From: JBOGDS01 sp050743075
Lineage (GTDB): Bacteria; Actinomycetota; Actinomycetes; Jiangellales; Jiangellaceae
Length of the DNA: 34,236 nucleotides
Direction: 5' to 3'
Assembly (NCBI GenBank): GCA_050743075.1
Contig: JBOGDS010000037.1
Span: 1 to 34,236, forward strand
Notes under the pieces: model-generated
Seen by the model: only the letters and a program-made list of their open reading frames with translations
Told to the model about the DNA's origin: nothing
Databases searched by the model: none
Part shown: positions 16,786-24,612 of the stretch, piece after piece
Numbering within the stretch: position 1 is the first letter of the stretch
How the letters are laid out: the number at the start of each line of letters is the position of its first letter
Made by a program: the position numbers and the translations under genes

Positions 16786-18147
16786 GTGGCCCGACTGTTC
16801 GGAACCGACGGCGTCCGCGGCCTGGCCAACCAGGACCTCACCGCGGAGCTCGCCCTGGACCTGTCGGTCGCGGCCGCACACGTGCTGGCCGAGGCCGGGG
16901 CGTTCGCGGGGCACCGGCCGATCGCTGTCGTCGGCCGTGATCCTCGGGCGTCGGGCGAGTTCCTCGAGGCAGCCGTCGTCGCAGGCCTGGCGAGCGCCGG
17001 TGTCGACGTGCTACGCGCCGGTGTGCTGCCGACGCCCGCCGTTGCCTACCTCACCGCGGCCCTGGGCGCTGACCTGGGTGTCGTGCTCTCCGCCAGCCAC
17101 AACCCGATGCCTGACAACGGGATCAAGTTCTTCGCCAAGGGTGGGCACAAGCTCGACGACGCCGTCGAGGACGCCATCGAGGCACGCCTGCGGGAGCCGT
17201 GGCAGCGCCCCACCGGCGCGAGCGTCGGCCGCGTCCGCGACTACCCGGAGGGCTTCCAGGAGTACGTCGCGCACGTCGTCGGCTCCGCGCCATACCGCCT
17301 CGACGGCGTGCGTGTGGTCGTGGACTGCGCCCACGGCGCAGCGTACCGGGCCGCTCCCGAGGCGCTGCGGCGTCTCGGCGCCGACGTCGTTGCCATCCAC
17401 GCCGAGCCGGACGGGCTGAACATCAACGACGGGTGCGGCTCGACACATCTCGACGTGCTACGAGCGCGCGTCGTCGCGCAGAGCGCTGATGTCGGGATCG
17501 CCCACGACGGCGACGCCGACCGCTGCCTGGCCGTCGACGCGGCCGGCAACGTGGTCGATGGGGACCAGATCCTGGCCGTTCTGGCGATGTCGATGCACGA
17601 TCACGGCGCGCTTCGCGAGGACACCGTAGTCGCGACCGTCATGTCCAACCAGGGATTCCGGCTGGCGATGCGGAACGCGGGCATCGACGTGGTCGACACC
17701 GCGGTGGGTGACCGGTACGTGTTGGAAGCGATGAAGGCCGGCGGGTACTCGCTCGGCGGCGAGCAGTCCGGACACGTCATCTTGCTCGACCACGGGACGA
17801 CCGGCGACGGGGTACTGACGGCTGCGCACCTGCTGGCCCGGGTCGCCCAGTCCGGACGGCCGCTCGCCGAGCTCGTCGGCGTCGTCCACCGGCTCCCCCA
17901 GGTACTCGTCAACGTGGCTGGGGTCGACAAGTCGCGAGTCGGGACCGAGCCTGCCCTGCGGGCAGCGCTCGCCCAGGCCGAGGACGAGCTCGGTGAGACC
18001 GGGCGGGTGCTGTTGCGGCCGTCGGGTACCGAGCCCCTGGTCCGGGTGATGGTCGAGGCGGCGACGCATGAGCACGCTGAGGCAGTGGCCCGGCGGCTGG
18101 CCACCGTCGTCGAGAAGACCCTCGCCCTCCCCGCCACCCCGGCATGA
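16786..18147 (+). CDS. glmM: Phosphoglucosamine mutase
   Basis: Interconverts glucosamine-6-phosphate and glucosamine-1-phosphate for UDP-GlcNAc and peptidoglycan synthesis; cytoplasmic, 453 residues. It opens with the signature RLFGTDGVRGLAN. Catalytic phosphoserine Ser104 lies in LSASHNPMPDNG. The magnesium site DGDADR has Asp241, Asp243 and Asp245. GGEQSGH is the sugar-binding loop, and the C-terminal RPSGTEPLVRVMVE holds the phosphate. A GTG start at 16786 is preceded by AGGAG (16773-16777). It lies 85 bp after rpsI, in the conserved rplM-rpsI-glmM order, and glmS for the preceding step is 2.2 kb downstream. Confidence 0.96.
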   Translation: MARLFGTDGVRGLANQDLTAELALDLSVAAAHVLAEAGAFAGHRPIAVVGRDPRASGEFLEAAVVAGLASAGVDVLRAGVLPTPAVAYLTAALGADLGVVLSASHNPMPDNGIKFFAKGGHKLDDAVEDAIEARLREPWQRPTGASVGRVRDYPEGFQEYVAHVVGSAPYRLDGVRVVVDCAHGAAYRAAPEALRRLGADVVAIHAEPDGLNINDGCGSTHLDVLRARVVAQSADVGIAHDGDADRCLAVDAAGNVVDGDQILAVLAMSMHDHGALREDTVVATVMSNQGFRLAMRNAGIDVVDTAVGDRYVLEAMKAGGYSLGGEQSGHVILLDHGTTGDGVLTAAHLLARVAQSGRPLAELVGVVHRLPQVLVNVAGVDKSRVGTEPALRAALAQAEDELGETGRVLLRPSGTEPLVRVMVEAATHEHAEAVARRLATVVEKTLALPATPA

Positions 18148-18202
18148 CCACGTAGTCGACCCTGCGCCCTCCTTCACAAGGCACCCGGAGGCCGTCGTAT
18201 GC

Positions 18203-18225
18203 GGGGTCCCGCAGACGGGAACCCC
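18203..18225 (+). terminator. Hairpin downstream of glmM
   Basis: GGGGTCCCG (18203-18211) pairs with CGGGAACCCC (18216-18225), around a 4-nt loop and one bulge, 56 nt after the glmM stop. There is no T-run, as is common in high-GC actinobacteria, so function as a terminator is probable but not proven. Confidence 0.45.
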
Positions 18226-18262
18226 TTCCGGCGGCCGCGGGCAGCAGTCGGCGGCCTCGAGG

Positions 18263-18331
18263 GATGGCACGCTGAACTGTTCCATAAACCGGCACAACTC
18301 GGGCGCGCGAGCGACGGTTCAGCGTGCCATC
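18263..18331. repeat. Perfect 15-bp inverted repeat
   Basis: GATGGCACGCTGAAC (18263-18277) and its exact reverse complement (18317-18331) enclose a 39-nt loop. It lies in the gene-poor stretch after glmM. Part of the arm, GCGTGCCAT, recurs about 12 nt beyond the right arm. It could be the end of a small mobile element or a protein-binding site. Confidence 0.65.
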
Positions 18332-18503
18332 TACAACGCCTGAGCGTGCCATGCGACGATCGCCGGGAGCAGAGCGTTCCGCGGGAAAGTACGCGACGAG
18401 CGTGGCCGGTACCGAGACGTCGGCGCCGTCGCCGAGGTCCATCGGCGTCCGGGCCGGGGGGCTCGGAGTCGCGCGGGCTGCGCCGAGATCGCCCCGGCTC
18501 GAC

Positions 18504-18605
18504 CTCGCCCGCTGTGCCGGACCTCGCTGTCTGGACCGTCGCTACGCGGGCACATTCGCGGTCTCGACGCCGATACATCCAGCGAGGTCCGGTACAACGG
18601 GCGAG
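18504..18605. repeat. 26-bp inverted repeat with ~50-nt centre
   Basis: Left arm 18504-18529 (starts CTCGCCCGCTGTGCCGG) and right arm 18580-18605 are reverse complements with two mismatches of 26. The centre of 50 nt shows no coding signal. The arms are longer than a usual terminator stem. It resembles a MITE-like or palindromic element, but no direct repeats were seen at its borders. Confidence 0.65.
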
Positions 18606-18681
18606 GTACCCGAATCGTCTGGCGGCCGGCCGCGGGACCGCACACAAGGAGCGGCCCCCGAGCCCGCCCACAGCGACCCGG

Positions 18682-18812
18682 TCAGTCGACCTTGACCACC
18701 TGCTTGCGGTCGTAGTCGCGGTTGCCGTTCGGGTCGTAGGTGCCCTCGACGTTGCCGGCGGCGTTCACGCCTGCGCGCACACCGTGGGCCGGGCTGCCCG
18801 CCCACGGGGAGG
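18682..18812 (-). pseudogene. Orphan C-terminal coding fragment
   Basis: Read on the minus strand, about 43 codons end in ...GTYDPNGNRDYDRKQVVKVD followed by TGA. Third positions are nearly all G/C and the residues look like genuine secreted or structural protein sequence. No start with a ribosome site is visible (a GTG at 18780 would give 32 residues), and upstream the frame runs antisense-like into the neighbouring oxidoreductase gene. It is most simply the tail of a gene whose 5' part was lost; a very small protein remains possible. The family is not recognised. Confidence 0.35.
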
Positions 18813-19235
18813 TCAGGTGTCGGCGCGATTCCGCCTGCTCTGCGGGGCGATGTGCTCGACCACCCGGGTGGGTGTCACGCGTACGACGACGCGGGTCTCG
18901 GCCGGTCGAACTACCCAGGGCCTGCCGTCGTACGCGCGGGACAGCTCGTCGATCAGGTCGACGCCACCGTCCTCGGTGAGTGTGACCGTGCCGCGGACCT
19001 CGACGTAGCTGTACGGGTCCTCCGGGTCGACGGCGCACAGGCTGACCTGTGGGTTGCGTTCCATGTTGAGGGTCTTGAGCCGGCCCCGGATGGTGGAGAA
19101 CGCCAGGTCGTCGCCGTCCTGGCGCACCCAGATCACGCTCGACTGCGGAGCACCGGACTCGCTCACGGTGCTCAGCACGGCGAAAACGGGTGCCTGGAAC
19201 AGCCGCCTCGCCTCGTCGGTCAGGTGCACGCCCAT
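18813..19235 (-). CDS. PPOX-class (F420/FMN) oxidoreductase-like protein
   Basis: A 140-residue protein with the split-barrel fold of pyridoxamine-phosphate-oxidase-like proteins, closest in feel to the actinobacterial F420-binding Rv1155-like group. Landmarks are FAVLSTVSESGAPQSSVIW, AFSTIRGRLKTLNMERNPQVSL and SYVEVRGTVTLTED. Such proteins bind F420, FMN or haem breakdown products, and the reaction differs between members, so no substrate is assigned. The ATG at 19235 is chosen because the family normally starts a few residues before the first helix (HLTDEARRLF); a -10-like GAGGAT lies 7 nt upstream. It is downstream of coaA on the same strand but separated from it by the hairpin at 19266-19323, so it is probably transcribed on its own. 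Confidence 0.8.
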   Translation of the reverse strand: MGVHLTDEARRLFQAPVFAVLSTVSESGAPQSSVIWVRQDGDDLAFSTIRGRLKTLNMERNPQVSLCAVDPEDPYSYVEVRGTVTLTEDGGVDLIDELSRAYDGRPWVVRPAETRVVVRVTPTRVVEHIAPQSRRNRADT

Positions 19236-19265
19236 GTCGCGGATCCTCCCACGCTGCCCCAACGA

Positions 19266-19323
19266 CCCATGATCATGAAGGATGAGGGGTCCCATGGGCC
19301 GCCAGATCCTTCATGATCATGGG
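19266..19323 (-). terminator. TGATCAT-type hairpin downstream of coaA
   Basis: The perfect 18-bp arms CCCATGATCATGAAGGAT (19266-19283) and its reverse complement (19306-19323) enclose a 22-nt loop that itself contains a small palindrome (CCCATGGG). It starts 12 nt past the coaA stop and ends coaA transcription or stabilises its 3' end. It shares the TGATCAT core near the stem base with the hairpins at 22220 and 24580. Confidence 0.6.
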
Positions 19324-19335
19324 AGCGGTCGGGGG

Positions 19336-20283
19336 TCAGAGCCTGCGCAGGCGGACCCGGCGGACGGAGTGGTCGCCGGCCTTGTGCAGGACCAGGGTCG
19401 CCCGGCCCCGAGTCGGCAGGATGTTCTGCTCCAGGTTGGGGCCGTTGATCGTGTCCCACAGCTGCTGAGCCCGCGCCACCGCCGCGTCGTGGTCGAGGTC
19501 GGCGTAGCGGCGGAAGTACGACGCCGAGTCGCGGAGTGCCGTGTCCCGTAGCCGCAGGAAGCGCTCGACGTACCAGCGCCGCACCTCCTCCGTGCCCGCG
19601 TCGACGTAGATCGAGAAGTCGAAGAAGTCGCTGACCGCGAGCCCGGTCGTGCCGTCTCGGCGCGGACGGGCGGGCTGTAGCACGTTGAGCCCCTCGAGCA
19701 GGACGATGTCGGGCTGGCGCAGCACAATCCGCTCGTCGGGCACGATGTCGTAGCGGAGGTGCGAGTACACCGGTGCCGTGACCTCGGCCGCGCCGGACTT
19801 GACGGCCGCGACGAACCGCACCAGAGCGCGCCAGTCATACGACTCCGGGAAACCCTTTCGCAGGAGCAGGCCCCGCCGCTCCAGCTCGGCGTTGGGCAGC
19901 AAGAAGCCGTCCGTGGTCACCAGCGAGACGGCGGGATGGTCGGGCCAGCGAGCCAGCAGCAGCCGGAGGAGCCGGGCCGTCGTCGACTTTCCGACAGCGA
20001 CCGAACCGGCGATCCCGATGACGTAGGGCGTGCGCCGGACGAATCCGCCGAGGAAGGTCTCGGTAGCGGCGTGCAGGCCGGCCGTCGCCTGAACGTGCAG
20101 ATTCAGCAGCCGTGACATCGGCAGGTAGATGTCGCGAACCTCGCCGAGATCGACCTCGTCGCCCAGGCCTCGGACGGCGTCGAGTTCGGCCGCGGTCAGG
20201 GGAAGCGGCGTCTGGTCGCGCAGCCGGGAACACGCGGCCCGGTCGAGCCCTACGAACGTGGACAGGTTCCACTGCTGCGTCAC
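19336..20283 (-). CDS. coaA: Type I pantothenate kinase
   Basis: Phosphorylates pantothenate with ATP, the first and usually rate-limiting step of coenzyme A synthesis; 315 residues, standard for type I. The P-loop GSVAVGKST (~93-101) and motifs VTTDGFLLPNAEL, KGFPESYDWRAL, YSHLRYDIVPDE, LLEGLNVLQ and the C-terminal NGPNLEQNILPTRGRA are all present. The GTG at 20283 (VTQQWNLSTFVGLDR) is chosen because type I enzymes start just before this segment; CAGGAT lies 6 nt upstream, consistent with a leaderless start. It is divergent from glmS, the two starts being 35 bp apart, so their promoters overlap. Confidence 0.95.
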   Translation of the reverse strand: MTQQWNLSTFVGLDRAACSRLRDQTPLPLTAAELDAVRGLGDEVDLGEVRDIYLPMSRLLNLHVQATAGLHAATETFLGGFVRRTPYVIGIAGSVAVGKSTTARLLRLLLARWPDHPAVSLVTTDGFLLPNAELERRGLLLRKGFPESYDWRALVRFVAAVKSGAAEVTAPVYSHLRYDIVPDERIVLRQPDIVLLEGLNVLQPARPRRDGTTGLAVSDFFDFSIYVDAGTEEVRRWYVERFLRLRDTALRDSASYFRRYADLDHDAAVARAQQLWDTINGPNLEQNILPTRGRATLVLHKAGDHSVRRVRLRRL

Positions 20284-20305
20284 GGAGTCATCCTGCCGGG
20301 TCGCG

Positions 20306-20311
20306 TACCCT
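20306..20311 (+). promoter_or_regulatory. -10 box of glmS, leaderless arrangement
   Basis: TACCCT (TANNNT) followed by 7 nt and the glmS GTG, with no Shine-Dalgarno between. This favours a transcript starting at or next to the start codon. It lies inside the 35-bp divergent gap shared with coaA. Confidence 0.5.
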
Positions 20312-20318
20312 GTCCGCC

Positions 20319-22166
20319 GTGTGCGGGATCGTGGGTTACGTCGGCCAGCAGCAGGCAATCGACGTCGTCATCGATGGCCTGCGGCGGCTGGAGTACCGGG
20401 GCTACGACTCAGCCGGCGTGGCCGTCGTGGCCGCCGGCGCCCTCGCCTCCGCCAAGCGAGCCGGAAAGCTGGCGAACCTGGAGAAGGCGCTCGGTGACCG
20501 TCCCTTGCCGTCGGCGACGACCGGCCTGGGGCACACCCGCTGGGCAACCCACGGCGCACCGACCGACCGCAACGCGCACCCGCACCTCGACGAATCCGGC
20601 CGGGTGGCCGTCATCCACAACGGGATCATCGAGAACTTCGCCCGGCTACGGGCAGAGCTCGAGGACGCCGGCATCGCGTTCTCGTCCGACACGGACACCG
20701 AGGTCGTGTCCCACCTGCTGGCGGCCGAGGTGGCGACCGGTGCGGTCCTCGCGGACGCGATGCGTGCAGTGTGCCGGCGGCTGGACGGCGCGTTCACCCT
20801 CGTCGCGGTCCATGCGGACGTCCCCGACCGGGTGGTGGCGGCTCGGCGCAACTCTCCGCTCGTGGTCGGCCTGGGCGACGGCGAGAACTTCCTCGCCTCC
20901 GACGTCTCCGCCTTCATTGCGCACACCCGTGAGGCGATGGAGATCGGCGAAGGGCAGGTTGTCGAGATCACGCCCGATGCCGTCACGCTGACGGACTTCC
21001 ACGGTGCGCCGGCCGAAGAGAAGCGCTACCGGGTCACCTGGGACGCGTCGGCTGCCGAGAAGGGCGGCTACGACTACTTCATGCTCAAGGAGATAGCCGA
21101 GCAGCCGCGCGCCGTCGCGGACACGCTGCTCGGCCGGGTCGGCGCCGACGGCCTGCTCTCGTTGGACGAGATGCGCCTGTCCGACGATGAGCTCCGCGAG
21201 GTCGACAAGGTCGTCGTCGTCGCCTGCGGCACGGCCTATCACGCCGGCATGGTCGCGAAGTACGCGATCGAGCACTGGACCCGGGTGCCGTGCGAGGTCG
21301 AGCTGGCCAGCGAGTTCCGGTACCGTGACCCTGTCGTCGACCGGCAGACGCTGGTGGTGGCGATCAGCCAGTCCGGCGAGACCATGGACACGCTGATGGC
21401 GCTGCGATACGCCCGCGAGCAGGGCGCCCGGGTGCTCGCGATCTGTAACACCAACGGCGCGACGATCCCGCGCGAGTCCGACGCGGTGCTGTACACGCAT
21501 GCCGGCCCCGAGGTCGCCGTCGCGTCGACCAAGGCGCACCTCACCCAGCTCGTCGCCTGCTACCTGGTCGCGCTGTACCTGGGCCAGGTGCGGGGGACGA
21601 AGTGGGGGGACGAGATCCGCGCCGTGGTCCGTGAGCTGGCCGACATGCCGGCGAAGGTCGACCGGGTGCTGGAGACGATGGAGCCGGTCCGTGGGCTGGC
21701 GAGGGAGCTGTCGTCGGCGACGTCGGTGCTGTTCGTGGGGCGGCACGTCGGGTACCCGGTCGCACTCGAGGGTGCCCTGAAACTCAAGGAGATCGCCTAC
21801 ATGCACGCCGAGGGCTTCGCCGCCGGCGAGCTCAAGCACGGCCCGATCGCGTTGATCGAGGAGGGCGTGCCGGTCTTCGTCGTCGTGCCCTCTCCGCGCG
21901 GCCGGTCCGTGCTCCACGACAAGATCGTCAGCAACATCCAGGAGATCCGGGCGCGCGGGGCGCGGACGATCGTGGTCGCGGAGGAGGGTGACGACGCCGT
22001 CGTACCGTATGCCGACCACGTGGTGCGGGTGCCCATGTGCCCTACGCTGCTGCAGCCGCTGGTCGCCGTCGTCCCGCTACAGGTGTTCGCCTGCGAGATG
22101 GCGAACATGCGCGGCTTCGACGTCGACCGGCCCCGGAACCTGGCCAAGAGCGTCACCGTCGAGTAA
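20319..22166 (+). CDS. glmS: Glutamine-fructose-6-phosphate aminotransferase (isomerising)
   Basis: Makes glucosamine-6-phosphate from fructose-6-phosphate and glutamine, the entry to UDP-GlcNAc; 615 residues. The GTG at 20319 places the catalytic Cys at position 2 (CGIVGYVG), as the N-terminal-nucleophile glutaminase requires, which fixes the start. Other glutaminase landmarks are RRLEYRGYDSAG, GHTRWATHG and NGIIEN. Two SIS sugar-isomerase domains follow (CGTAYHAG, SQSGETMDT, then GRHVGYPVALEGALKLKE), and the end is DRPRNLAKSVTVE. A perfect 21-bp hairpin follows 53 nt downstream. No glmS riboswitch/ribozyme is expected or seen, since the leader is essentially absent. Confidence 0.97.
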   Translation: MCGIVGYVGQQQAIDVVIDGLRRLEYRGYDSAGVAVVAAGALASAKRAGKLANLEKALGDRPLPSATTGLGHTRWATHGAPTDRNAHPHLDESGRVAVIHNGIIENFARLRAELEDAGIAFSSDTDTEVVSHLLAAEVATGAVLADAMRAVCRRLDGAFTLVAVHADVPDRVVAARRNSPLVVGLGDGENFLASDVSAFIAHTREAMEIGEGQVVEITPDAVTLTDFHGAPAEEKRYRVTWDASAAEKGGYDYFMLKEIAEQPRAVADTLLGRVGADGLLSLDEMRLSDDELREVDKVVVVACGTAYHAGMVAKYAIEHWTRVPCEVELASEFRYRDPVVDRQTLVVAISQSGETMDTLMALRYAREQGARVLAICNTNGATIPRESDAVLYTHAGPEVAVASTKAHLTQLVACYLVALYLGQVRGTKWGDEIRAVVRELADMPAKVDRVLETMEPVRGLARELSSATSVLFVGRHVGYPVALEGALKLKEIAYMHAEGFAAGELKHGPIALIEEGVPVFVVVPSPRGRSVLHDKIVSNIQEIRARGARTIVVAEEGDDAVVPYADHVVRVPMCPTLLQPLVAVVPLQVFACEMANMRGFDVDRPRNLAKSVTVE

Positions 22167-22219
22167 GTGACGCTGGATCGCGTCCGTTGGATCGGCGGCC
22201 CGGCCCCCGGTGCCCCCGG

Positions 22220-22269
22220 TGATCATGTCGACTTCGTACACCGATTGCTGTACGAAGTCGACATGATCA
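22220..22269. terminator. Perfect 21-bp TGATCAT hairpin between convergent genes
   Basis: Arms 22220-22240 (beginning TGATCATGTCGACTTCG) and 22249-22269 are exact reverse complements around an 8-nt loop (CCGATTGC). It sits between the stops of glmS (plus) and the GNAT gene (minus), where a bidirectional terminator is expected. There is no T-run. It is the strongest member of the TGATCAT hairpin set in this window. Confidence 0.7.
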
Positions 22270-22284
22270 TGGGGAGGCGGGCAC

Positions 22285-22788
22285 TCACCTGAGCTCGGGG
22301 GCTAGCAGGTCCATGAGCAGGCCGTCGTGCCAGCCGTCGCCCTCGGCGTCGCGCTCGTACTGCCGCATCACGCCGACCGGCCGGAAGCCGACGGCGGAGT
22401 AGCAGCGGATCGCGACCTCGTTCGCCGCCGCCGGGTCGATGACCAGCCGGTGGTGGCCGCGGTCCTCGATCAGGTGCCGGGCGAGCGTGCGGACGGTGTC
22501 CCGCCCGATGCCGCGGCCATGGACAGCCGGGTCGAGGAACAGGTCGATGCCGGCATGCCGGTACTGCTCGTCGGTGATCTCGCCGTACTGCACCAGGCCG
22601 GCCACCCGGCCGTCGACCAGGACGGTGAACGGGGTCGCGTCCGGGTCGTCGTCGAACGGCCAGTCGTCGTCCTCGACCTCGCCCCACCAGCGCCGAATCT
22701 CCGGCGAGTACCGGATCCGTCGCAGCTCGTCGACGTCCCTATCCGAGACCGGCCGCAGGACGACGACGGCGCCGCGAAGCTCAATCAC
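22285..22788 (-). CDS. GNAT acetyltransferase, aminoglycoside 6'-N-acetyltransferase-like
   Basis: A 167-residue GCN5-related acetyltransferase. It starts VIELRGAVVVLRPVSDRDVDELRRI, has a tryptophan/acid stretch (WWGEVEDDDWPFDDDPD) and the acetyl-CoA loop VHGRGIGRDT followed by NEVAIRCYSAVGFRPVGVMRQYER. The pattern recalls AAC(6')-type enzymes, but many such chromosomal proteins acetylate other amines, so resistance should not be assumed. The GTG at 22788 is preferred: it opens the first beta-strand and has TACGCT 7 nt upstream. Divergent from acpS with starts 28 bp apart. Confidence 0.8.
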   Translation of the reverse strand: MIELRGAVVVLRPVSDRDVDELRRIRYSPEIRRWWGEVEDDDWPFDDDPDATPFTVLVDGRVAGLVQYGEITDEQYRHAGIDLFLDPAVHGRGIGRDTVRTLARHLIEDRGHHRLVIDPAAANEVAIRCYSAVGFRPVGVMRQYERDAEGDGWHDGLLMDLLAPELR

Positions 22789-22795
22789 GTCCGGC

Positions 22796-22801
22796 AGCGT
22801 A
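22796..22801 (-). promoter_or_regulatory. Possible -10 box of the GNAT gene
   Basis: On the minus strand, TACGCT lies 7 nt before the GTG at 22788, within the 28-bp gap to acpS. It has the same spacing as the glmS and tsaB boxes. Confidence 0.4.
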
Positions 22802-22816
22802 TGCCAGGCTTGGACG

Positions 22817-23173
22817 GTGATTGTGGGCGTGGGGATCGACGTCGTGGATGTGGCGCGCTTCGCCGAGACGATCGAACGGACGCCGGCATTGCTCGACCGG
22901 ATCTTCACGGCGAGCGAACGGGAACGCCCGCTGGCATCGCAGGCGGCGCGGTTCGCCGCCAAGGAGGCGCTGGCGAAGGCTCTGGGGGCGCCGCAGGGCT
23001 TGCACTGGCACGATGCCGAGGTCGTGACCACCGCGGACGGACGGCCCTGGCTGGAGATCCGCGGTTCCGTCGCCGCACGTTGCGAGGTCCTGAACGTGGC
23101 GGGCGTGCACCTCTCCATCTCCCACGATGCCGGTATCGCCTCGGCGGTGGTGGTCCTGGAGGGAGAGCCGTGA
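22817..23173 (+). CDS. acpS: Holo-[acyl-carrier-protein] synthase
   Basis: Transfers the 4'-phosphopantetheine arm of coenzyme A to acyl carrier proteins; 118 residues, typical. The magnesium and CoA-binding signatures are VGVGIDVVDVARF (Asp8) and RFAAKEALAKALG (Glu50), with HLSISHD near the end. The GTG at 22817 gives the standard N-terminus. The stop overlaps the GTG of the nnr fusion by 4 bp, the usual acpS-nnr pairing in actinobacteria. Confidence 0.94.
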   Translation: MIVGVGIDVVDVARFAETIERTPALLDRIFTASERERPLASQAARFAAKEALAKALGAPQGLHWHDAEVVTTADGRPWLEIRGSVAARCEVLNVAGVHLSISHDAGIASAVVVLEGEP

Positions 23174-24612
23174 TCGGCGCCCATCCGGTCCGGCACATTC
23201 GGGCCGCGGAAGCGGCGCTCATGGCCACCGGGCCGGACGGTGCGCTCATGCAGCGGGCCGCGGCCGGGCTCGCCGCCCGCTGCGCGCGGCTGCTGGGCGG
23301 GCCGTACGGTGCGCGTGTCGCCCTGCTGGTGGGTGCGGGCGACAACGGCGGAGATGCTCTGTTTGCGGGCACCCGGCTGGCCCGGCGCGGGGCGCGCGTC
23401 GAGGCGGTGCTCTCCCGGCCCGATCGCGCCCACGTGGACGGGCTGACCGCTCTGCAGGCCGCTGGCGGTCGGGTGGCCGGACGCCCCGTGCGCGCCATCG
23501 CGGGAGCCGATCTGGTCATCGACGGGCTGGTCGGTATCGGCGGCAAGGGCGGGCTGCGGGAGGAGGGGGCCCGCCTGGCCGGTCTGGCCCGTGACCAGGG
23601 TGGCCTGGTGGTCGCCGTCGACCTCCCCAGCGGAGTCGACCCGGACACCGGTGAGCTGCCCGGTGCGCATGTCGTTGCCGACGTGACGGTGACGTTCGGG
23701 ACGCGGAAGGTCGCCCTCGTCGTCGATCCGGCCGCGGCCGCGGCCGGGAAGGTCGAGGACGTCGACATCGGGCTGGGGCCGTATCTGCCGCCGCCGCCGG
23801 TGGAGGTGTTGGAGGACGCGGACGTTGCTGCGCTCCTGCCGGTGCCCGGGCGCGACGCCGACAAGTACCGGCGCGGTGTGGTGGGCGTTCTCGCCGGCTC
23901 GTCCGAGTATTCGGGAGCCGCCGTGCTCGCCGTCGGCGGTGCGGTGTGCGGCGGTGCCGGCATGGTCCGGTACGTCGGCCCAGAGGACGCTGCCCGCGGC
24001 GTCCTGCGCCGCTGGCCGGAGGTGGTCACCGGGACCGGACGCGTCCGGGCCTGGGTTGTGGGTCCGGGACTGGGTGCCTACTCCGCCGCGGCGCGGGCCG
24101 TGGCGGCGGCGCTCGACGACGGCCTCCCTGTCGTCGTCGACGCTGACGGCCTCCGGCACGTGCCGCACCGGTTCGACGGGCCCGCGCTGCTGACACCGCA
24201 CGCGGGGGAGCTGGCCCGCCTGCTCGGCGAAGCCCGCGACGAGGTCGAGGCACGGCGGCTGCACCATGCCCGTGCCGCCGCGGCCCGATGGAACGCCACG
24301 GTCCTGCTCAAGGGCTCGACCACGCTGGTCGTCACGCCGGACGGCCGCGTCCGGGCCAACCCGACGGGCACGCCTGCGCTGGCCACAGCCGGGTCGGGCG
24401 ACGTGCTGGCGGGACTTGCCGGAGCACTGCTCGGCGCCGGCCTCGAACCGTTCGACGCGGGGAGTGTGGCGGCCTACGTCCACGGCGCGGCCGGCCACCT
24501 GGCGGCTCGGGACTCGGGCTACCCGAGTGCTACCAGCATCCTGGACGCACTGCCGCACGCCCTCGCCCGCCTCCGCCCCCCGGTGATCATCGGCACTTTC
24601 GGGCCCATGTAG
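23170..24612 (+). CDS. nnrD/nnrE fusion: Bifunctional NAD(P)H-hydrate epimerase / dehydratase
   Basis: Repairs hydrated NADH and NADPH. The N-terminal half (~1-210) is the YjeF-N epimerase with GAGDNGGDALFAGTRLARRG and DLPSGVDPDTGEL. The C-terminal half (~225-480) is the ribokinase-like dehydratase with GVVGVLAGSSEYSGAAVLA, the phosphate-binding NPTGTPALATAGSGDVLAG and the final helix. At 480 residues it is the normal fused length. It is translationally coupled to acpS through GTGA. Oddly, the last 11 codons and the stop lie inside the hairpin at 24580-24636, whose left arm encodes residues around VIIG. The terminal ...GTFGPM may therefore come from the repeat rather than the original gene. 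Confidence 0.93.
   Translation: MIGAHPVRHIRAAEAALMATGPDGALMQRAAAGLAARCARLLGGPYGARVALLVGAGDNGGDALFAGTRLARRGARVEAVLSRPDRAHVDGLTALQAAGGRVAGRPVRAIAGADLVIDGLVGIGGKGGLREEGARLAGLARDQGGLVVAVDLPSGVDPDTGELPGAHVVADVTVTFGTRKVALVVDPAAAAAGKVEDVDIGLGPYLPPPPVEVLEDADVAALLPVPGRDADKYRRGVVGVLAGSSEYSGAAVLAVGGAVCGGAGMVRYVGPEDAARGVLRRWPEVVTGTGRVRAWVVGPGLGAYSAAARAVAAALDDGLPVVVDADGLRHVPHRFDGPALLTPHAGELARLLGEARDEVEARRLHHARAAAARWNATVLLKGSTTLVVTPDGRVRANPTGTPALATAGSGDVLAGLAGALLGAGLEPFDAGSVAAYVHGAAGHLAARDSGYPSATSILDALPHALARLRPPVIIGTFGPM

Larger units (their letters stand above)
18148..18681. other. Non-coding stretch with several inverted repeats
   Basis: About 530 bp without a convincing gene; open frames here show no family-like composition. 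It holds a small hairpin just after glmM (18203-18225), a perfect 15-bp inverted repeat (18263-18331), a further copy of GCGTGCCAT (at ~18344, also within the preceding arm at ~18322), and a 26-bp inverted repeat (18504-18605). Together with the orphan fragment downstream it looks like a decayed insertion site or a repeat-rich spacer. Confidence 0.6.

Noticed and set aside
18199..19008. A 269-codon plus-strand frame after glmM
   Set aside because: It is Arg/Pro/Ser-rich with no motif, crosses two large inverted repeats and runs antisense into the PPOX-type gene.
20112..20318. Upstream extension of glmS to an ATG at 20112
   Set aside because: The catalytic Cys must be residue 2 of the mature protein, and the extension is antisense to coaA.
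20284..20318. A glmS ribozyme/riboswitch
   Set aside because: The gap to coaA is only 35 bp and the glmS transcript appears leaderless, leaving no room for one.
22285..22788. Calling the GNAT gene an aminoglycoside resistance gene
   Set aside because: The resemblance is only at family level and the gene sits among core genes, so resistance is not supported.
22285..24558. A 757-codon minus-strand frame extending the GNAT gene upstream
   Set aside because: Only the last 167 codons resemble a GNAT protein; the rest is antisense to acpS and the nnr fusion.
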